Assembly (NCBI RefSeq): GCF_000963885.1
Contig: NZ_BALE01000038.1
Location: 87,228 to 151,227, forward strand
Direction of reading: 5' to 3'
DNA: 64,000 nucleotides
DNA from: Tanticharoenia sakaeratensis NBRC 103193
Lineage (GTDB): Bacteria; Pseudomonadota; Alphaproteobacteria; Acetobacterales; Acetobacteraceae
Below are positions 8,546-17,875 of this stretch, in pieces. Position numbers and translations under genes: made by a program. Numbering within the stretch: position 1 is the first letter of the stretch; every line of letters begins with the position of its first letter. Below the pieces are notes generated by a model that saw nothing but the letters and a program-made list of their open reading frames with translations, did no database searches and had not been told where the DNA came from.

Positions 8546-8995
8546 AACAGTATCTCCAGAAACAATTTTCTCGACGAGGGGCAGTCTGTTTAACCGGTAT
8601 TCAATTCCAAGTAAACGCGCCATCGTGATCGCTGCACTTAGTGCCAAATTTGAGTGTTTGCCAAGAGAACGTTGCCACAAACGGCGGGAACGCTACGTGC
8701 AACTGCTCAAGTGATGAGCATCGCTACATCATGTTACATGATACATATGAGTGCCGACACTACAAAGTCCGCATTTGAAGATAACGCGTTAAAATATCGC
8801 GATCCTCTGGTCACGAGCCGATCATTACGAACGCGTTAAGCGACATAGCTCTAGACCTGTCATTACGGCGCCTCTTTGCAAGAGCACTGACGAATTTCAC
8901 CTCGCCGATTGGTCAGAAACTCTAGCCAGTCACAGTATGTTATGGCTGCAGGCGTATCGCGTGCGCCCGTTATGACAAAAGGCGTCGGTTTACTC
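8546..8995. other. Divergent intergenic region between mucR-type gene and udgX-type gene
   Basis: About 450 bases without a supported gene, clearly richer in A+T than its neighbours. It must hold the promoters of both flanking genes. MucR proteins often bind AT-rich DNA in front of their own gene, so autoregulation is likely but not shown. Two identical 10-mers AACGCGTTAA, each containing the palindrome AACGCGTT, lie at 8783-8792 and 8830-8839. A second short repeat, TCATTACG, occurs at 8822 and 8860. See the separate repeat entry. Confidence 0.5.
8783..8839. repeat. Pair of AACGCGTTAA palindromic repeats
   Basis: The sequence AACGCGTTAA occurs twice, at 8783-8792 and 8830-8839, with start points 47 bases apart. 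The central AACGCGTT is a perfect palindrome. The pair lies in the non-coding gap between two divergent genes, which makes a dimeric-protein binding site plausible. No known operator was recognised. Confidence 0.5.
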
Positions 8996-10273
8996 ATGGT
9001 TTCAGACGATCCGCAGGACAAATGCCGCATTCTGCTGGCTCACGATGCCGATCTGGCGGGATGGCGGGCTCATGTCCGCCGGCTGATCGCGGACGGCATT
9101 CCGCCAGACGCTGTACAGTGGCAGGTCATGCCGCCAGCGGATCTATACGCCCCGAGAGCCGAGCGCGAACTGCCAGATACTCCAGCATCATTCAAACTGT
9201 CTCGTCGTGTCGCGCACACGTTGATGGCTGCAATACATGCTCCCGACCCCGAACGCTTTCAAATCCTTCATCGCGAAATATTGAAGACCCTGGAGCGGCA
9301 TTCAGAGGCGATGACAGATGACGGGCTCGAAACTCTTGCCGCAACGGCTCGGGCAGCGGCTCTGGACGCCCGGGACAAGCTTGATCCGCCTCCAGGTAAA
9401 AGCCCCGCAGGATGGCGTAGCGATGCGTCGCCTGCCGTCCTTCGTGCCCAGGCTCCCTTTATGATGGCGCGCCGGACGGGCCCCTGGGCTCTGCTTTCGC
9501 CAGATGCTGCGATGGTGTGGGACGGCCATGTGTTACGCTTCGGCCCCGGAGACGCATCCGACGAGATGGATCCACAGGTGCTTTGGGATCGGGCTGACGC
9601 ACTTTGTAAAGCTGGTCCGGACAATGAATACTGGACTGAACTCCCTGTTCTCGACCTCAACTGCGATGTCACGTCAGTACTCGAAGCACCGTCACTTGCC
9701 GATCTGCGGTCCCGCGCCCCGGATTGCCGTGAGTGCGCGCTCTGGAAGCCGGCCAACCGCACCGTCTTCGGGGAGGGCAAGGCCGGCGCTCGCCTCATGT
9801 TCGTGGGCGAGCAGCCGGGCGATCAGGAGGATCTTGCCGGCCGACCCTTCGTCGGACCCGCGGGCCAGCTTCTGGGTCACTGCCTGGATGCGGCGGGGAT
9901 CGCCCGCGAGGACGCCTATGTCACGAATGCGGTGAAGCACTTCCGCTTCGTGCCGCGCGGACCTCGTCGGATTCACGAGAAGCCCGGCGCCGAACATATC
10001 GACGCCTGCGCCCCATGGCTCGCGGCCGAACGGCACCTCGTTCAGCCGAAGGTTCTGGTGATGCTTGGCGCATCCGCGGCACAGGCCGTGCTCGGCAGGC
10101 CCGTGACGATCTCGCGGGAGCGGTCGCAGCCCATCATGCTGGACGATGGCAGCCGCGGGTTGGTGACGACGCACCCATCCTATCTGCTGCGCGTTCCGGA
10201 GCCTGCGAAAGCGCGCGAAACCGAGCGCTTCATCGAAGACCTGAAACTCGCCGCCTCCTGGATCGCAGAATAG
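8996..10273 (+). CDS. UdgX-type uracil-DNA binding protein with N-terminal DUF4130-like domain
   Basis: The C-terminal half (about residues 235-425) is a uracil-DNA glycosylase of the UdgX class: GEQPGDQEDLAGRPFVGPAG at 271-290, the R-loop RRIHEKP with His327, and TTHPSYLLR near the end. In characterised UdgX this histidine forms a covalent bond with the uracil site, so the protein traps rather than simply repairs. CRECALW (244-250) and Cys338 fit the iron-sulphur ligands. The N-terminal half resembles DUF4130, from the start (LAHDADLAGWR) to WALLSPDAAMVWDGHVLRFG. The central HKMHAFVRFR-like block of that family looks lost. The start is uncertain; ATG 8996 matches the family best, but the frame is open to 8909. 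Confidence 0.85.
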   Translation: MVSDDPQDKCRILLAHDADLAGWRAHVRRLIADGIPPDAVQWQVMPPADLYAPRAERELPDTPASFKLSRRVAHTLMAAIHAPDPERFQILHREILKTLERHSEAMTDDGLETLAATARAAALDARDKLDPPPGKSPAGWRSDASPAVLRAQAPFMMARRTGPWALLSPDAAMVWDGHVLRFGPGDASDEMDPQVLWDRADALCKAGPDNEYWTELPVLDLNCDVTSVLEAPSLADLRSRAPDCRECALWKPANRTVFGEGKAGARLMFVGEQPGDQEDLAGRPFVGPAGQLLGHCLDAAGIAREDAYVTNAVKHFRFVPRGPRRIHEKPGAEHIDACAPWLAAERHLVQPKVLVMLGASAAQAVLGRPVTISRERSQPIMLDDGSRGLVTTHPSYLLRVPEPAKARETERFIEDLKLAASWIAE

Positions 10274-10393
10274 TCATCACGCCTTTTCAAGACTGCAACA
10301 GGCTGACATGATGTCGCGATTGCCCGCGCATCGCATGTCGCGGGTCCTGTTCGGGAGCGCGAAGAGACGTTGGGGGCACGCCCGCTGAGTTCG

Positions 10394-12544
10394 ATGCGCG
10401 GCTGGGCCTCCGGGCTCGCCAGCGCATGGCCGAAACGAAAGTCTGGCGGGTTCCGTTGGCTCTACGCGCCGTCGCCTCAGGCATTCGGGTTCGCACTGCG
10501 CAACACGGCGGCGTCGTTCCTGGCCCTGGGCATCGCGCTCTGGATGGAACTCGACTCGCCCGTCTGGGCGGTGATGACGGTCTGGGCCGTTGCGCAGAAC
10601 ACGCGCGGCGAAAGCCTCTCCAAGGCACGCTGGCGTATCGTCGGCACGTTTCTGGGCGCATTCGGCGCCGTTGGAATCGTTGCGGCCTTCCCCCAGGCGC
10701 CTTGGCTCTTCTTCCCGACTGTGGCGCTCTGGGTTGGCATCTGCTCGGGCTTTGCGACCTTCGTCAGCAATTTCCGGTCCTACGCGCTGGTGCTCGCGGG
10801 GTATACCTGCGCGATCATTGCAATGGACGCGGCGTCCAACCCGGACAACGTGTTCTTTATCGCCGTCTCGCGCACGACCTACATTATCCTCGGCGTCGTC
10901 TGCGAGGCTCTGATGGGGATGATCTTCGCCCAGGGACAGGAGCGCGAGGCGCGGCGCGAGGTGCGTCGCAAGCTGCTGTCGGCGCTGAGTCTCGTCAGCA
11001 ATGCCCTGGCCGACATCCTGACCCAGACCGACGGCGCCTGGCGCGAGGCGCGCAGCCTGTTCGGCACCATCCTCACGATCAACAGCGAGATCGAGTTTTC
11101 CGAAGTCGAAATGGGTCCGCATGGGCACGAGGGCGACCACGCCCGCGCTGCCCTGGCGGCCGTATCCATCCTGCTGTCGCGCGGGTTCGGCATGGCGACC
11201 CGCATCGCAACGCTCGACGTCAGCAGCGGCGTGTTCCAGACCACCGCAAGCCATGCGGCCACGCTGCTTCGTTCCCTGCCCGCGCGTCTGCGCCGCACCG
11301 AGGAAGTGCCGGGACTCCTCGCCTCGCTCCATGCACTGCGCGACGAATGCCGCCTGCGCACCGTCTGGCTGGACGATGACGGCCTGACGCCGCTTCCAGA
11401 TGATCGTGCGCCGTCGGCGATCGACGAGCGCGCGGTACACGTGGCGCTGGGAGAAATCCTGCTCGACATGGAAACGGCCGTCACGGAATACGAGGCGAGC
11501 ACCCATCATATCAGCGGCGATCACTTCCACTTTCGCCTGCAATCCCATCGCGATCCGCGCGCGGCCATCGACAATGGCATTCGCGCCTTTGCCGCCGTCC
11601 TGATCACCGCGCTGTTCTACGAGGTGACCGCCTGGCCCAACGGGCTCGGGTTCATTGCGATCACCTCGCTCGTGTGCGGCCTGTTCGCCACGCGCGAAAA
11701 CCCCGTTCTGGGCACGGTCGTATTCCTGAGAGGCGCCATCTGGGCCGCGATCATTGCGGGCGTGCTGGCCCTGTGGATCACACCGAGCTTCAGCTACTTC
11801 GAAAGTCTGATCCCCACGGTCGGCATCGCCCTGTTCTTCTGCGGCCTTGCAAAATTCAACCCGTCCACTGCAGGAGCCGCAGCAGCCTTCGGCCTGCTGA
11901 TGCCGGACATGCTGGCGATCGAGAACCACCATCGCATCAACGAGATCGCATTCATGAACGGCGCCATGTCGGTCGTGTTCGCCAATGTGGTCGCGACACT
12001 CGTCTTCCGGCTTGTCCTGCCGTTCGATCCCAATGCCGAGCGGCTCCGCCTGCGACGGCAGATGCTGTCGGAGCTTCGCGCGCTCTGCCACATGCGGATC
12101 CCGCCACGGACGTCCTCCTGGATCGGACGCAACATCGACCGCTTCGCGCGACTGATCCGTCATGCGGGACCGAAGCCCACGCGCCTGATCGAGGACTATC
12201 TGGAAGGCACGCTGGCGGTCCTGACGATCGGTCTCAACGTGATCCGGCTGCGCACCGTGATGGGCCGCGATCATCTCCCGGCTTCGGCGCGACGGGCGGT
12301 CGATCTGCTGCTGATCCGCATGGAGCGCTCGACCGGCCGGCATGTGAGTGCCGCAGTTTCGGCCCAGCGGACGCTTTCGCGCCTGCGGGCTCTTGAAGCG
12401 GCCGAGCCTGATCATATCGTGCGGCTGGAGCTGACACGGGCGCTGACCTACGTCGTCGTGATCGCGCACGCGCTGCAGGCCAACAGCGCCTTCCTCGACG
12501 AAAAACATCCATTCCGGGGCAATCCCCGGACGATAACGGCCTGA
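10394..12544 (+). CDS. FUSC family efflux/transport membrane protein
   Basis: A 716-residue protein with the FUSC layout (fusaric acid resistance, AaeB, p-hydroxybenzoate efflux). There are two blocks of membrane helices, near residues 35-180 and 395-530, each followed by a long soluble helical region. The first block carries ALRNTAASFLALGIALWMEL and SPVWAVMTVWAVAQ; the second has AIDNGIRAFAAVLITALF. Proteins of this family usually work with a membrane-fusion partner, but none is encoded next to it here. The start is unsure: ATG 10394 has a weak ribosome site and a TTG at 10370 is possible. guaD follows after 2 bases, which suggests one transcript. Confidence 0.85.
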   Translation: MRGWASGLASAWPKRKSGGFRWLYAPSPQAFGFALRNTAASFLALGIALWMELDSPVWAVMTVWAVAQNTRGESLSKARWRIVGTFLGAFGAVGIVAAFPQAPWLFFPTVALWVGICSGFATFVSNFRSYALVLAGYTCAIIAMDAASNPDNVFFIAVSRTTYIILGVVCEALMGMIFAQGQEREARREVRRKLLSALSLVSNALADILTQTDGAWREARSLFGTILTINSEIEFSEVEMGPHGHEGDHARAALAAVSILLSRGFGMATRIATLDVSSGVFQTTASHAATLLRSLPARLRRTEEVPGLLASLHALRDECRLRTVWLDDDGLTPLPDDRAPSAIDERAVHVALGEILLDMETAVTEYEASTHHISGDHFHFRLQSHRDPRAAIDNGIRAFAAVLITALFYEVTAWPNGLGFIAITSLVCGLFATRENPVLGTVVFLRGAIWAAIIAGVLALWITPSFSYFESLIPTVGIALFFCGLAKFNPSTAGAAAAFGLLMPDMLAIENHHRINEIAFMNGAMSVVFANVVATLVFRLVLPFDPNAERLRLRRQMLSELRALCHMRIPPRTSSWIGRNIDRFARLIRHAGPKPTRLIEDYLEGTLAVLTIGLNVIRLRTVMGRDHLPASARRAVDLLLIRMERSTGRHVSAAVSAQRTLSRLRALEAAEPDHIVRLELTRALTYVVVIAHALQANSAFLDEKHPFRGNPRTITA

Positions 12545-12546
12545 CC

Positions 12547-13875
12547 ATGACGCAATGCGCACTCCGGGGCCCGGCCGTAACGTTTGCCGCCAACCCGTTC
12601 GAAATCCCCCCGGACGAGGCCCTCGTCTATGAATCCGACGCGCTGATCGTCATCGACAACGGCCGTATCACCGCGTTCGGCGCATTCGATTCGACCAGGG
12701 ACGCCCTGGCCCCTGGGACACGGGTTGCCCACTATCCGGACAAGCTGATCAGCGCCGCGCTGATCGATACGCATGTGCATTACCCGCAACTGCCGATCAT
12801 CGCATCCTACGGCGAGCAGTTGCTGGCCTGGCTCGAGCGCTACGTTTTCCCGGCAGAACGGCGTCTCGAGGATCCGGCCTACGCCGCGCGGCTTGCCGGA
12901 ACATTCCTGGATTCGCTCCTGAGTTCAGGCACCACGACCGCCGCCGTTTATTGCACCGTCCATCCACAGTCGGTCGATGCGTTCTTCACGGAATCGGCTC
13001 GTCGCAACACGCGCATGATCGCGGGCAAGGTCCTGATGGACCGCAATGCCCCCGAATGGCTCCGGGACGATGTCACGACCGGCCATGACGACAGCGCGGC
13101 CCTGATCGCGCGATGGCACGGCAATGGCCGCCAGCTCTACGCCGTCACGCCGCGCTTTGCGCCGACCAGCACCGAAGCGCAGCTCGAGGCGGCGGGTGCG
13201 CTGCTGGCACGGGACGAGACGCTGTTTCTGCAAACCCATCTTCTCGAAAACAAGGCCGAAGAAGCATGGGTCAAGACGCTGTTCCCGCAGCGTGCGTCCT
13301 ATCTCGATGTCTATGATCACGCAGGCCTCGTCCGGCCGCGTAGCATTTTCGGCCATGCGGTCCATGCGACCGAGGGCGATTTCGACCGCTGCCACCATGC
13401 AGGGTGTGCCGTCGCCCATTGCCCTGCCTCCAATCTGTTCCTTGGAAGCGGGCATTTTCCGCTGTTCGACGCTCTCCGTCGGGATCGGCCGGTCAAGGTC
13501 GGGCTGGGCAGCGATGTCGCGGGCGGCAATACGCTGTCGATGCTGAAGGTCGCAGCCGACGGCTACAAGGTCGCCCAGATCCTCGGGCACAGCCTGCACC
13601 CGGTGCAGGCGCTATGGCTGGCGACAGCGGGGGCTGCCGAGGCGCTTGGTCTCGAGCGGCACATCGGGCGAATCGCGGCCGGCATGGAAGCCGATCTCGT
13701 GGTCTTCGATCCGCATGCGACGCCGGTCCAGCGCCTGAGAACCGCGCAGGCGGAGAACATCGACGACGTGCTCTTCAGCCTGCTTCTGCTGGGCGATGAA
13801 CGCAGCGTCGCTGCGACATACGTCGCGGGAGACCGTGTCTTCTCGCGCGAGACCGGAATGCGCTCCGGAATGTGA
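12547..13875 (+). CDS. guaD: Guanine deaminase
   Basis: GuaD converts guanine to xanthine and ammonia in purine salvage. The 442-residue protein belongs to the amidohydrolase superfamily. The first zinc ligands are in DTHVHYPQ, the third and fourth in LQTHLLEN and FGHAVH, and the last in LGSDVAGG. CPASNLFLGSG marks the deaminase branch, and the overall length matches bacterial GuaD. It starts 2 bases after the FUSC stop and may be co-transcribed with it. Near the 3' side of the window another purine enzyme (gpt) is present, but far away. Confidence 0.93.
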   Translation: MTQCALRGPAVTFAANPFEIPPDEALVYESDALIVIDNGRITAFGAFDSTRDALAPGTRVAHYPDKLISAALIDTHVHYPQLPIIASYGEQLLAWLERYVFPAERRLEDPAYAARLAGTFLDSLLSSGTTTAAVYCTVHPQSVDAFFTESARRNTRMIAGKVLMDRNAPEWLRDDVTTGHDDSAALIARWHGNGRQLYAVTPRFAPTSTEAQLEAAGALLARDETLFLQTHLLENKAEEAWVKTLFPQRASYLDVYDHAGLVRPRSIFGHAVHATEGDFDRCHHAGCAVAHCPASNLFLGSGHFPLFDALRRDRPVKVGLGSDVAGGNTLSMLKVAADGYKVAQILGHSLHPVQALWLATAGAAEALGLERHIGRIAAGMEADLVVFDPHATPVQRLRTAQAENIDDVLFSLLLLGDERSVAATYVAGDRVFSRETGMRSGM

Positions 13876-13935
13876 CTTTCCCTGTGCCCTGCCTCGCCTT
13901 CAGAGTCAGGGAGGCAAGACACAAGGACCGCATCC

Positions 13936-14241
13936 ATGTACGATATGAAGAACCTCGGTCAGCTCAAGGCGCTCGATGAAGGCGCACCGGAGGCGATGAA
14001 GGCGTTCTGGGCATTCAACAATGCCGCCTTCGCCGAGGGCGCCCTTCCCAAACTGACCAAGGAACTGATCGCCCTGGGCGTCGCAATGGCTACCCAGTGC
14101 CCCTACTGCATCGCCCTGCACACCAGCGCGGCGCGCGATGCGGGCGCCACAGACGCTCAACTCGCCGAAGCAGCCCTGGTCTCGGCCGCGATCCGTGCCG
14201 GTGGTGCCGTGACGCACGCCACCCACATGTTCGCCAAGTAA
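13936..14241 (+). CDS. AhpD-like / carboxymuconolactone decarboxylase family protein
   Basis: A 101-residue protein of the AhpD-like fold. Cys55 and Cys58 (CPYC) with His62 form the CxxC-x3-H redox motif of AhpD, which transfers electrons in peroxide reduction. Small members of this family are often of unknown function, and true decarboxylases lack the CxxC motif, so a thiol-disulfide or peroxide-related role is more likely. It follows guaD by 60 bases and converges with glpQ. No peroxiredoxin gene lies nearby. Confidence 0.85.
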   Translation: MYDMKNLGQLKALDEGAPEAMKAFWAFNNAAFAEGALPKLTKELIALGVAMATQCPYCIALHTSAARDAGATDAQLAEAALVSAAIRAGGAVTHATHMFAK

Positions 14242-14247
14242 GGCGCG

Positions 14248-15366
14248 CTACTCGCCCGGCCCGTCCACGGCCAGACGTCCGATCGCGGGATCGTCGGTGA
14301 AGAACCCGTCGAGCCCGAGATCGAGATAGGCGCGGATCTCCGCAATCGAGCCTGCGATGTTGCGCGCGTTCATGCCCGAATGGTCGCGCAGCTGAGCCGG
14401 AAGAAACGTGTTTTCCGGACGCGCCGTATAGGAATGAACCAGCAGGCCGGCGCGATGCGCGTCGGCTACCAGCGTGCTTGGCGCACCCCACGCCCCATTT
14501 GCATCGCGCGGGATCAGATCCGTGTTGGACGGACCGATCACGTCAGCGTACGCCCGCACCGCTGTCAGCCCACGTGGTGTCATGAGATCGCCGAAGGTCG
14601 TGTGGCCCGCAGCCGCCGCGATATCAGGCGGAATCTGACTGCGTTCGCCCATCAGAAGCATGATCCGGGCCTGCGGATTGATCCGCTTCACCTCTCCGCC
14701 GATCCGCTTGATGTTGGCGGTCTCGAAGGACTGGACCTCGAGCGGCGCCTGCCGGGTGTAGTCGTGCGCCGCGATGGTCTCGAGGAACGTCTTCTCGGGG
14801 TCGAACCCGAGCCCATGGAAGTGGGTCGAGTTCTTGATCTCGGGGATGATGCCGATCACCCGCCCGCGTGCTGCGGATTCCGCCGCCACGAAATCGATCA
14901 TCTCGACGAAGGTCGGCACATCGAAGCGGTCGTCGTAACGGGTGTTGTGCGACCGAATCTGTGGCAGACGTTCGCGCGCCCGCAGGGTCTTGAGTTCGGC
15001 GAGCGTGAAGTCCGTAGTGAACCAGCCGGTCTCGGCCTTGCCGTCGATCGTCATTGTGCGACGGCGGGCGGCGAAGTCCGGACGATCCGAGACATCCGTC
15101 GTGGCCGCGATATTGCTCTCGTGCCGACAGACGAGCACGCCGTCCTTGGTCGGCACCAGGTCGGGCTCGACGTAATCGGCGCCGTCCTGGATTGCCTTGG
15201 CGTATGAGCCCAGCGTGTGCTCGGGGCGAAGCGCGGACGCTCCCCGGTGGCCGATCACAAGCGGGCGCGGGCTCAGCATGGGCGCCGCGCGCACCCCCCG
15301 ACCGGCGAACGAGCCGGTTACGGTCAGGCTACCTGCTGCGAGAAGTATGGAGCGTCTGTTCAACAT
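14248..15366 (-). CDS. glpQ: Periplasmic glycerophosphodiester phosphodiesterase
   Basis: GlpQ hydrolyses glycerophosphodiesters to glycerol-3-phosphate and an alcohol in the periplasm. The chosen ATG at 15366 gives a 372-residue protein beginning MLNRRSILLAAG, a twin-arginine-like signal; the frame continues upstream for 12 codons without support. The catalytic pattern is clear: GHRGASALRPEHT with His40 (PEHT where most relatives have PENT), EPDLVPTKDG with Glu67 and Asp69, and RHE with His81. The C-terminal LDGFFTDDP is typical. It lies 22 bases after the TonB receptor on the same strand, so the receptor and enzyme may share an mRNA. Confidence 0.93.
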   Translation of the reverse strand: MLNRRSILLAAGSLTVTGSFAGRGVRAAPMLSPRPLVIGHRGASALRPEHTLGSYAKAIQDGADYVEPDLVPTKDGVLVCRHESNIAATTDVSDRPDFAARRRTMTIDGKAETGWFTTDFTLAELKTLRARERLPQIRSHNTRYDDRFDVPTFVEMIDFVAAESAARGRVIGIIPEIKNSTHFHGLGFDPEKTFLETIAAHDYTRQAPLEVQSFETANIKRIGGEVKRINPQARIMLLMGERSQIPPDIAAAAGHTTFGDLMTPRGLTAVRAYADVIGPSNTDLIPRDANGAWGAPSTLVADAHRAGLLVHSYTARPENTFLPAQLRDHSGMNARNIAGSIAEIRAYLDLGLDGFFTDDPAIGRLAVDGPGE

Positions 15367-15388
15367 GGATCGGTTTCGGCCCTGCGGT

Positions 15389-17776
15389 TCAGAAGGATGC
15401 ACTCAATGTCAGGAAATACATGCGGGGCATGATCGGATAGGCGGTGAACTGTCCGGAAGCCTGCGTCGTGCTGATCGTCGACCAGCCGCGATCGTTCGTC
15501 AGGTTGGTGATGTTGCCCTGCACCTTTAGTGCCGCGACATGCGGAATGCCCCGGATCGTATATCCCGCATTGACGCCGAACAGCGCGTAGGGCGAGGCCC
15601 AGAGATCGTTCGTATATGTCGCGTAGCGCTTGCCGATCACATCGCCGGTGAACTGCCCGTAGAACGGGCCCCAGGTGGTTGTCGCGACGAACTTCTCGGC
15701 CCAGGCGGGATTGCCCGCGACATTCCTGCCGGCGGTATGGACCACCGTGCTACCGGTCACATAATTATCGTTGTAGACCGACTTGTTGTAGCTCAGCGCG
15801 TTGTAGAACGAGAAATGCGGGCCGAACTGGGCCGTGAACGAGAAGTCCATCCCATCGGTATCGACTGATCCCACGTTCGTCAGGATCGTCGCGGACCCGA
15901 TGATGGATGACAGGACCTGCGTCGTGGATACTGCGATCAGCCGGTTCGAGTAATGGACGTGATAGTACTCGAGCTGTCCGTCGATCCCGGTCAGCGGTCC
16001 GAGGTCGAGCCGGCGGCCGTGTGTCCGGAAGCCCGTCTCGTAAGCCCAGGCCGTTTCGGGCTCGCCGTTGTTCTTGAAATTGTTGAAGGCGACCTGACTG
16101 GTCACACCCCATGGCGTTGCATTGCCGTAGCCCGCCGCCTGGAAGCTGCGCATGTTCTCCTGGATGTTCGCGAACCACTGTTCGTGTTTCGTGAAGTTCC
16201 AGACCGCGCCGAATGCCGGCAGGAACGGCTTCACTGCGGCGATCGTCCCGCCCGGCACGGTCACGGCGTTCGCCGGTGACAGCGAACCCGGGATCGCGGC
16301 GACGGGGAGCGTGCCGTTCGTATAGACAAGCTCGGATTTGAACCCGGCGTTCAGCGTGAAGGCTTTCGAGATCTGCCAGCTGTCCTGCAGATGCGTGACG
16401 AAGGTGTTGGTGTAGAAATTGTTGGTGTACTGATCGACCAGCGCGTTCTGCTGACGATCATACGGCGATGTGGGATCCGAGGCATCGAGCGCATACCAGC
16501 GGCGCGCCTGGGTGTTGTTGTTGCGCTCATACCAGCCGCCGACTTCCATCGTATGGTTGCCGAGGTGATAGGTCAGCGCGGTCTGCACGCCGCCGCGATT
16601 GTCCCAGTATTCGGTGGTGCGCGTCGCATACTGCGATCCACCGAACACCGTGTTGAGGTCCTGTCCCGGATAATAGGCCGAGAACAGCGCAGGCAGGCCG
16701 GCTGCCGTGATCGGACCCGCAACGACGCCCTCACCCAGATCGTGGTGATAGTAGAACTGTGTGTTCCAGTGTAGGGCATCGGAAAAATCGTGCGACCACG
16801 CGAGGTAGGTCAGGAAATCCTCGCGCTGCGCGTCGGAGTAGTAGTTACGATAGTTGAGGCCTGCAGCCTTGTAGGCCGCCGAGTTGATGTATGACTCTGC
16901 ATAGGCGAAGTTCGGATAGGTGAACGGCCGCTTGTAGAGCCCGTAGCCGCTCGGCAGCGTGATGGAATCCTCATTCGGCTCGACCTTGTCGGACCAGTCG
17001 AAGAAATACGTGAGCTTGTCGCGCTCGCCCTGATGCAGGAACTTCAGGTTGACCTGGTTGCCGCCCTGATGCCCGGCAAAGTCCCATGCGCGTGCATCCT
17101 GTCGTGCCCAGGAAATGTAGGCCGAATTCCCGTTGCCGAAATCGCCCGTGTCCACCCGGGCGAATGTGCGGAACGTCGAGAAACTGCCGAAGGTCTGGTT
17201 GAGCTGCCCACCCGCATGATGCAGCGGGTCCTGCGTCAGGAACTGCAGCGTGCCGCCGAGATTGGAGGTGGACGCCGTGCCGAGCGCACCTGCGCCTGTC
17301 GCAACCGAAGCAGCTGCCATGTTCTCGGAAATTCCGGCGCGTTGCGGCGACAGCCCGTTGTAATTGCCATAGGACTGATCGCCGAGCGGCACGCCGTCGA
17401 GCGTGTAGCCGAGCTGGTTCTGGTTGAAGCCATGGATGAACAGCGAGGCGTTCTGCTCGTTGTTTCCCCATGGATCAGCGTCGTTGTAGATCACGCCCGG
17501 CAGGATCTCGAGCGCCTTGACCGGGTTGATCCCCGGCAGCAGCCGCTGCATCTCCACGCGGCCGACGCTCTGCTCGGACCGTGATCGCCGTGCTGTCGCA
17601 ACGATCTGTTCCTGTTGAGGTGTTGCCTGCTTCTGGCTCGCACCGCTGCGTGCCTTGTGCGCTGCCGGATGCCCGGCCGCTCCTTTTCGCTCAGGCTGGC
17701 CTGCATCGGGTGCGGCCAGCGCCGTCGAGCCCGAAAGGACGGCCAAAGCCATGACGCCACGAGTAAGTTTCAACAT
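15389..17776 (-). CDS. TonB-dependent outer-membrane receptor
   Basis: A 795-residue TonB-dependent receptor with a signal peptide (about residues 1-22), a Gln/Ala-rich linker, and a plug domain with VEMQRLLPGINPVKALEILP, FIHGFNQNQLGYTLDGVPLG and SNLGGTLQF. The barrel is rich in aromatic residues and ends in the outer-membrane signal LTLSASF. It looks like a member of the large receptor group common in acetic acid bacteria. The substrate is unknown. Because glpQ follows on the same strand, uptake of a phosphodiester or phosphate-containing compound is worth considering, but that is inference from position only. Confidence 0.93.
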   Translation of the reverse strand: MLKLTRGVMALAVLSGSTALAAPDAGQPERKGAAGHPAAHKARSGASQKQATPQQEQIVATARRSRSEQSVGRVEMQRLLPGINPVKALEILPGVIYNDADPWGNNEQNASLFIHGFNQNQLGYTLDGVPLGDQSYGNYNGLSPQRAGISENMAAASVATGAGALGTASTSNLGGTLQFLTQDPLHHAGGQLNQTFGSFSTFRTFARVDTGDFGNGNSAYISWARQDARAWDFAGHQGGNQVNLKFLHQGERDKLTYFFDWSDKVEPNEDSITLPSGYGLYKRPFTYPNFAYAESYINSAAYKAAGLNYRNYYSDAQREDFLTYLAWSHDFSDALHWNTQFYYHHDLGEGVVAGPITAAGLPALFSAYYPGQDLNTVFGGSQYATRTTEYWDNRGGVQTALTYHLGNHTMEVGGWYERNNNTQARRWYALDASDPTSPYDRQQNALVDQYTNNFYTNTFVTHLQDSWQISKAFTLNAGFKSELVYTNGTLPVAAIPGSLSPANAVTVPGGTIAAVKPFLPAFGAVWNFTKHEQWFANIQENMRSFQAAGYGNATPWGVTSQVAFNNFKNNGEPETAWAYETGFRTHGRRLDLGPLTGIDGQLEYYHVHYSNRLIAVSTTQVLSSIIGSATILTNVGSVDTDGMDFSFTAQFGPHFSFYNALSYNKSVYNDNYVTGSTVVHTAGRNVAGNPAWAEKFVATTTWGPFYGQFTGDVIGKRYATYTNDLWASPYALFGVNAGYTIRGIPHVAALKVQGNITNLTNDRGWSTISTTQASGQFTAYPIMPRMYFLTLSASF

Positions 17777-17875
17777 CTGCGCGTGATCCCACCGTCTTCT
17801 TGCGACGGCGGAACTTAATCAGGGCACGCTCACGCGTCCGTGAAACTTCAATGACGGCTCAGAGCTTGTGGCTGA

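Noticed and set aside
10277..12562. 761-codon minus-strand open frame
   Set aside because: It is antisense to the FUSC gene, is rich in Arg, Gln, Gly and Asp, and shows no motif; long open antisense frames are expected in GC-rich genes.
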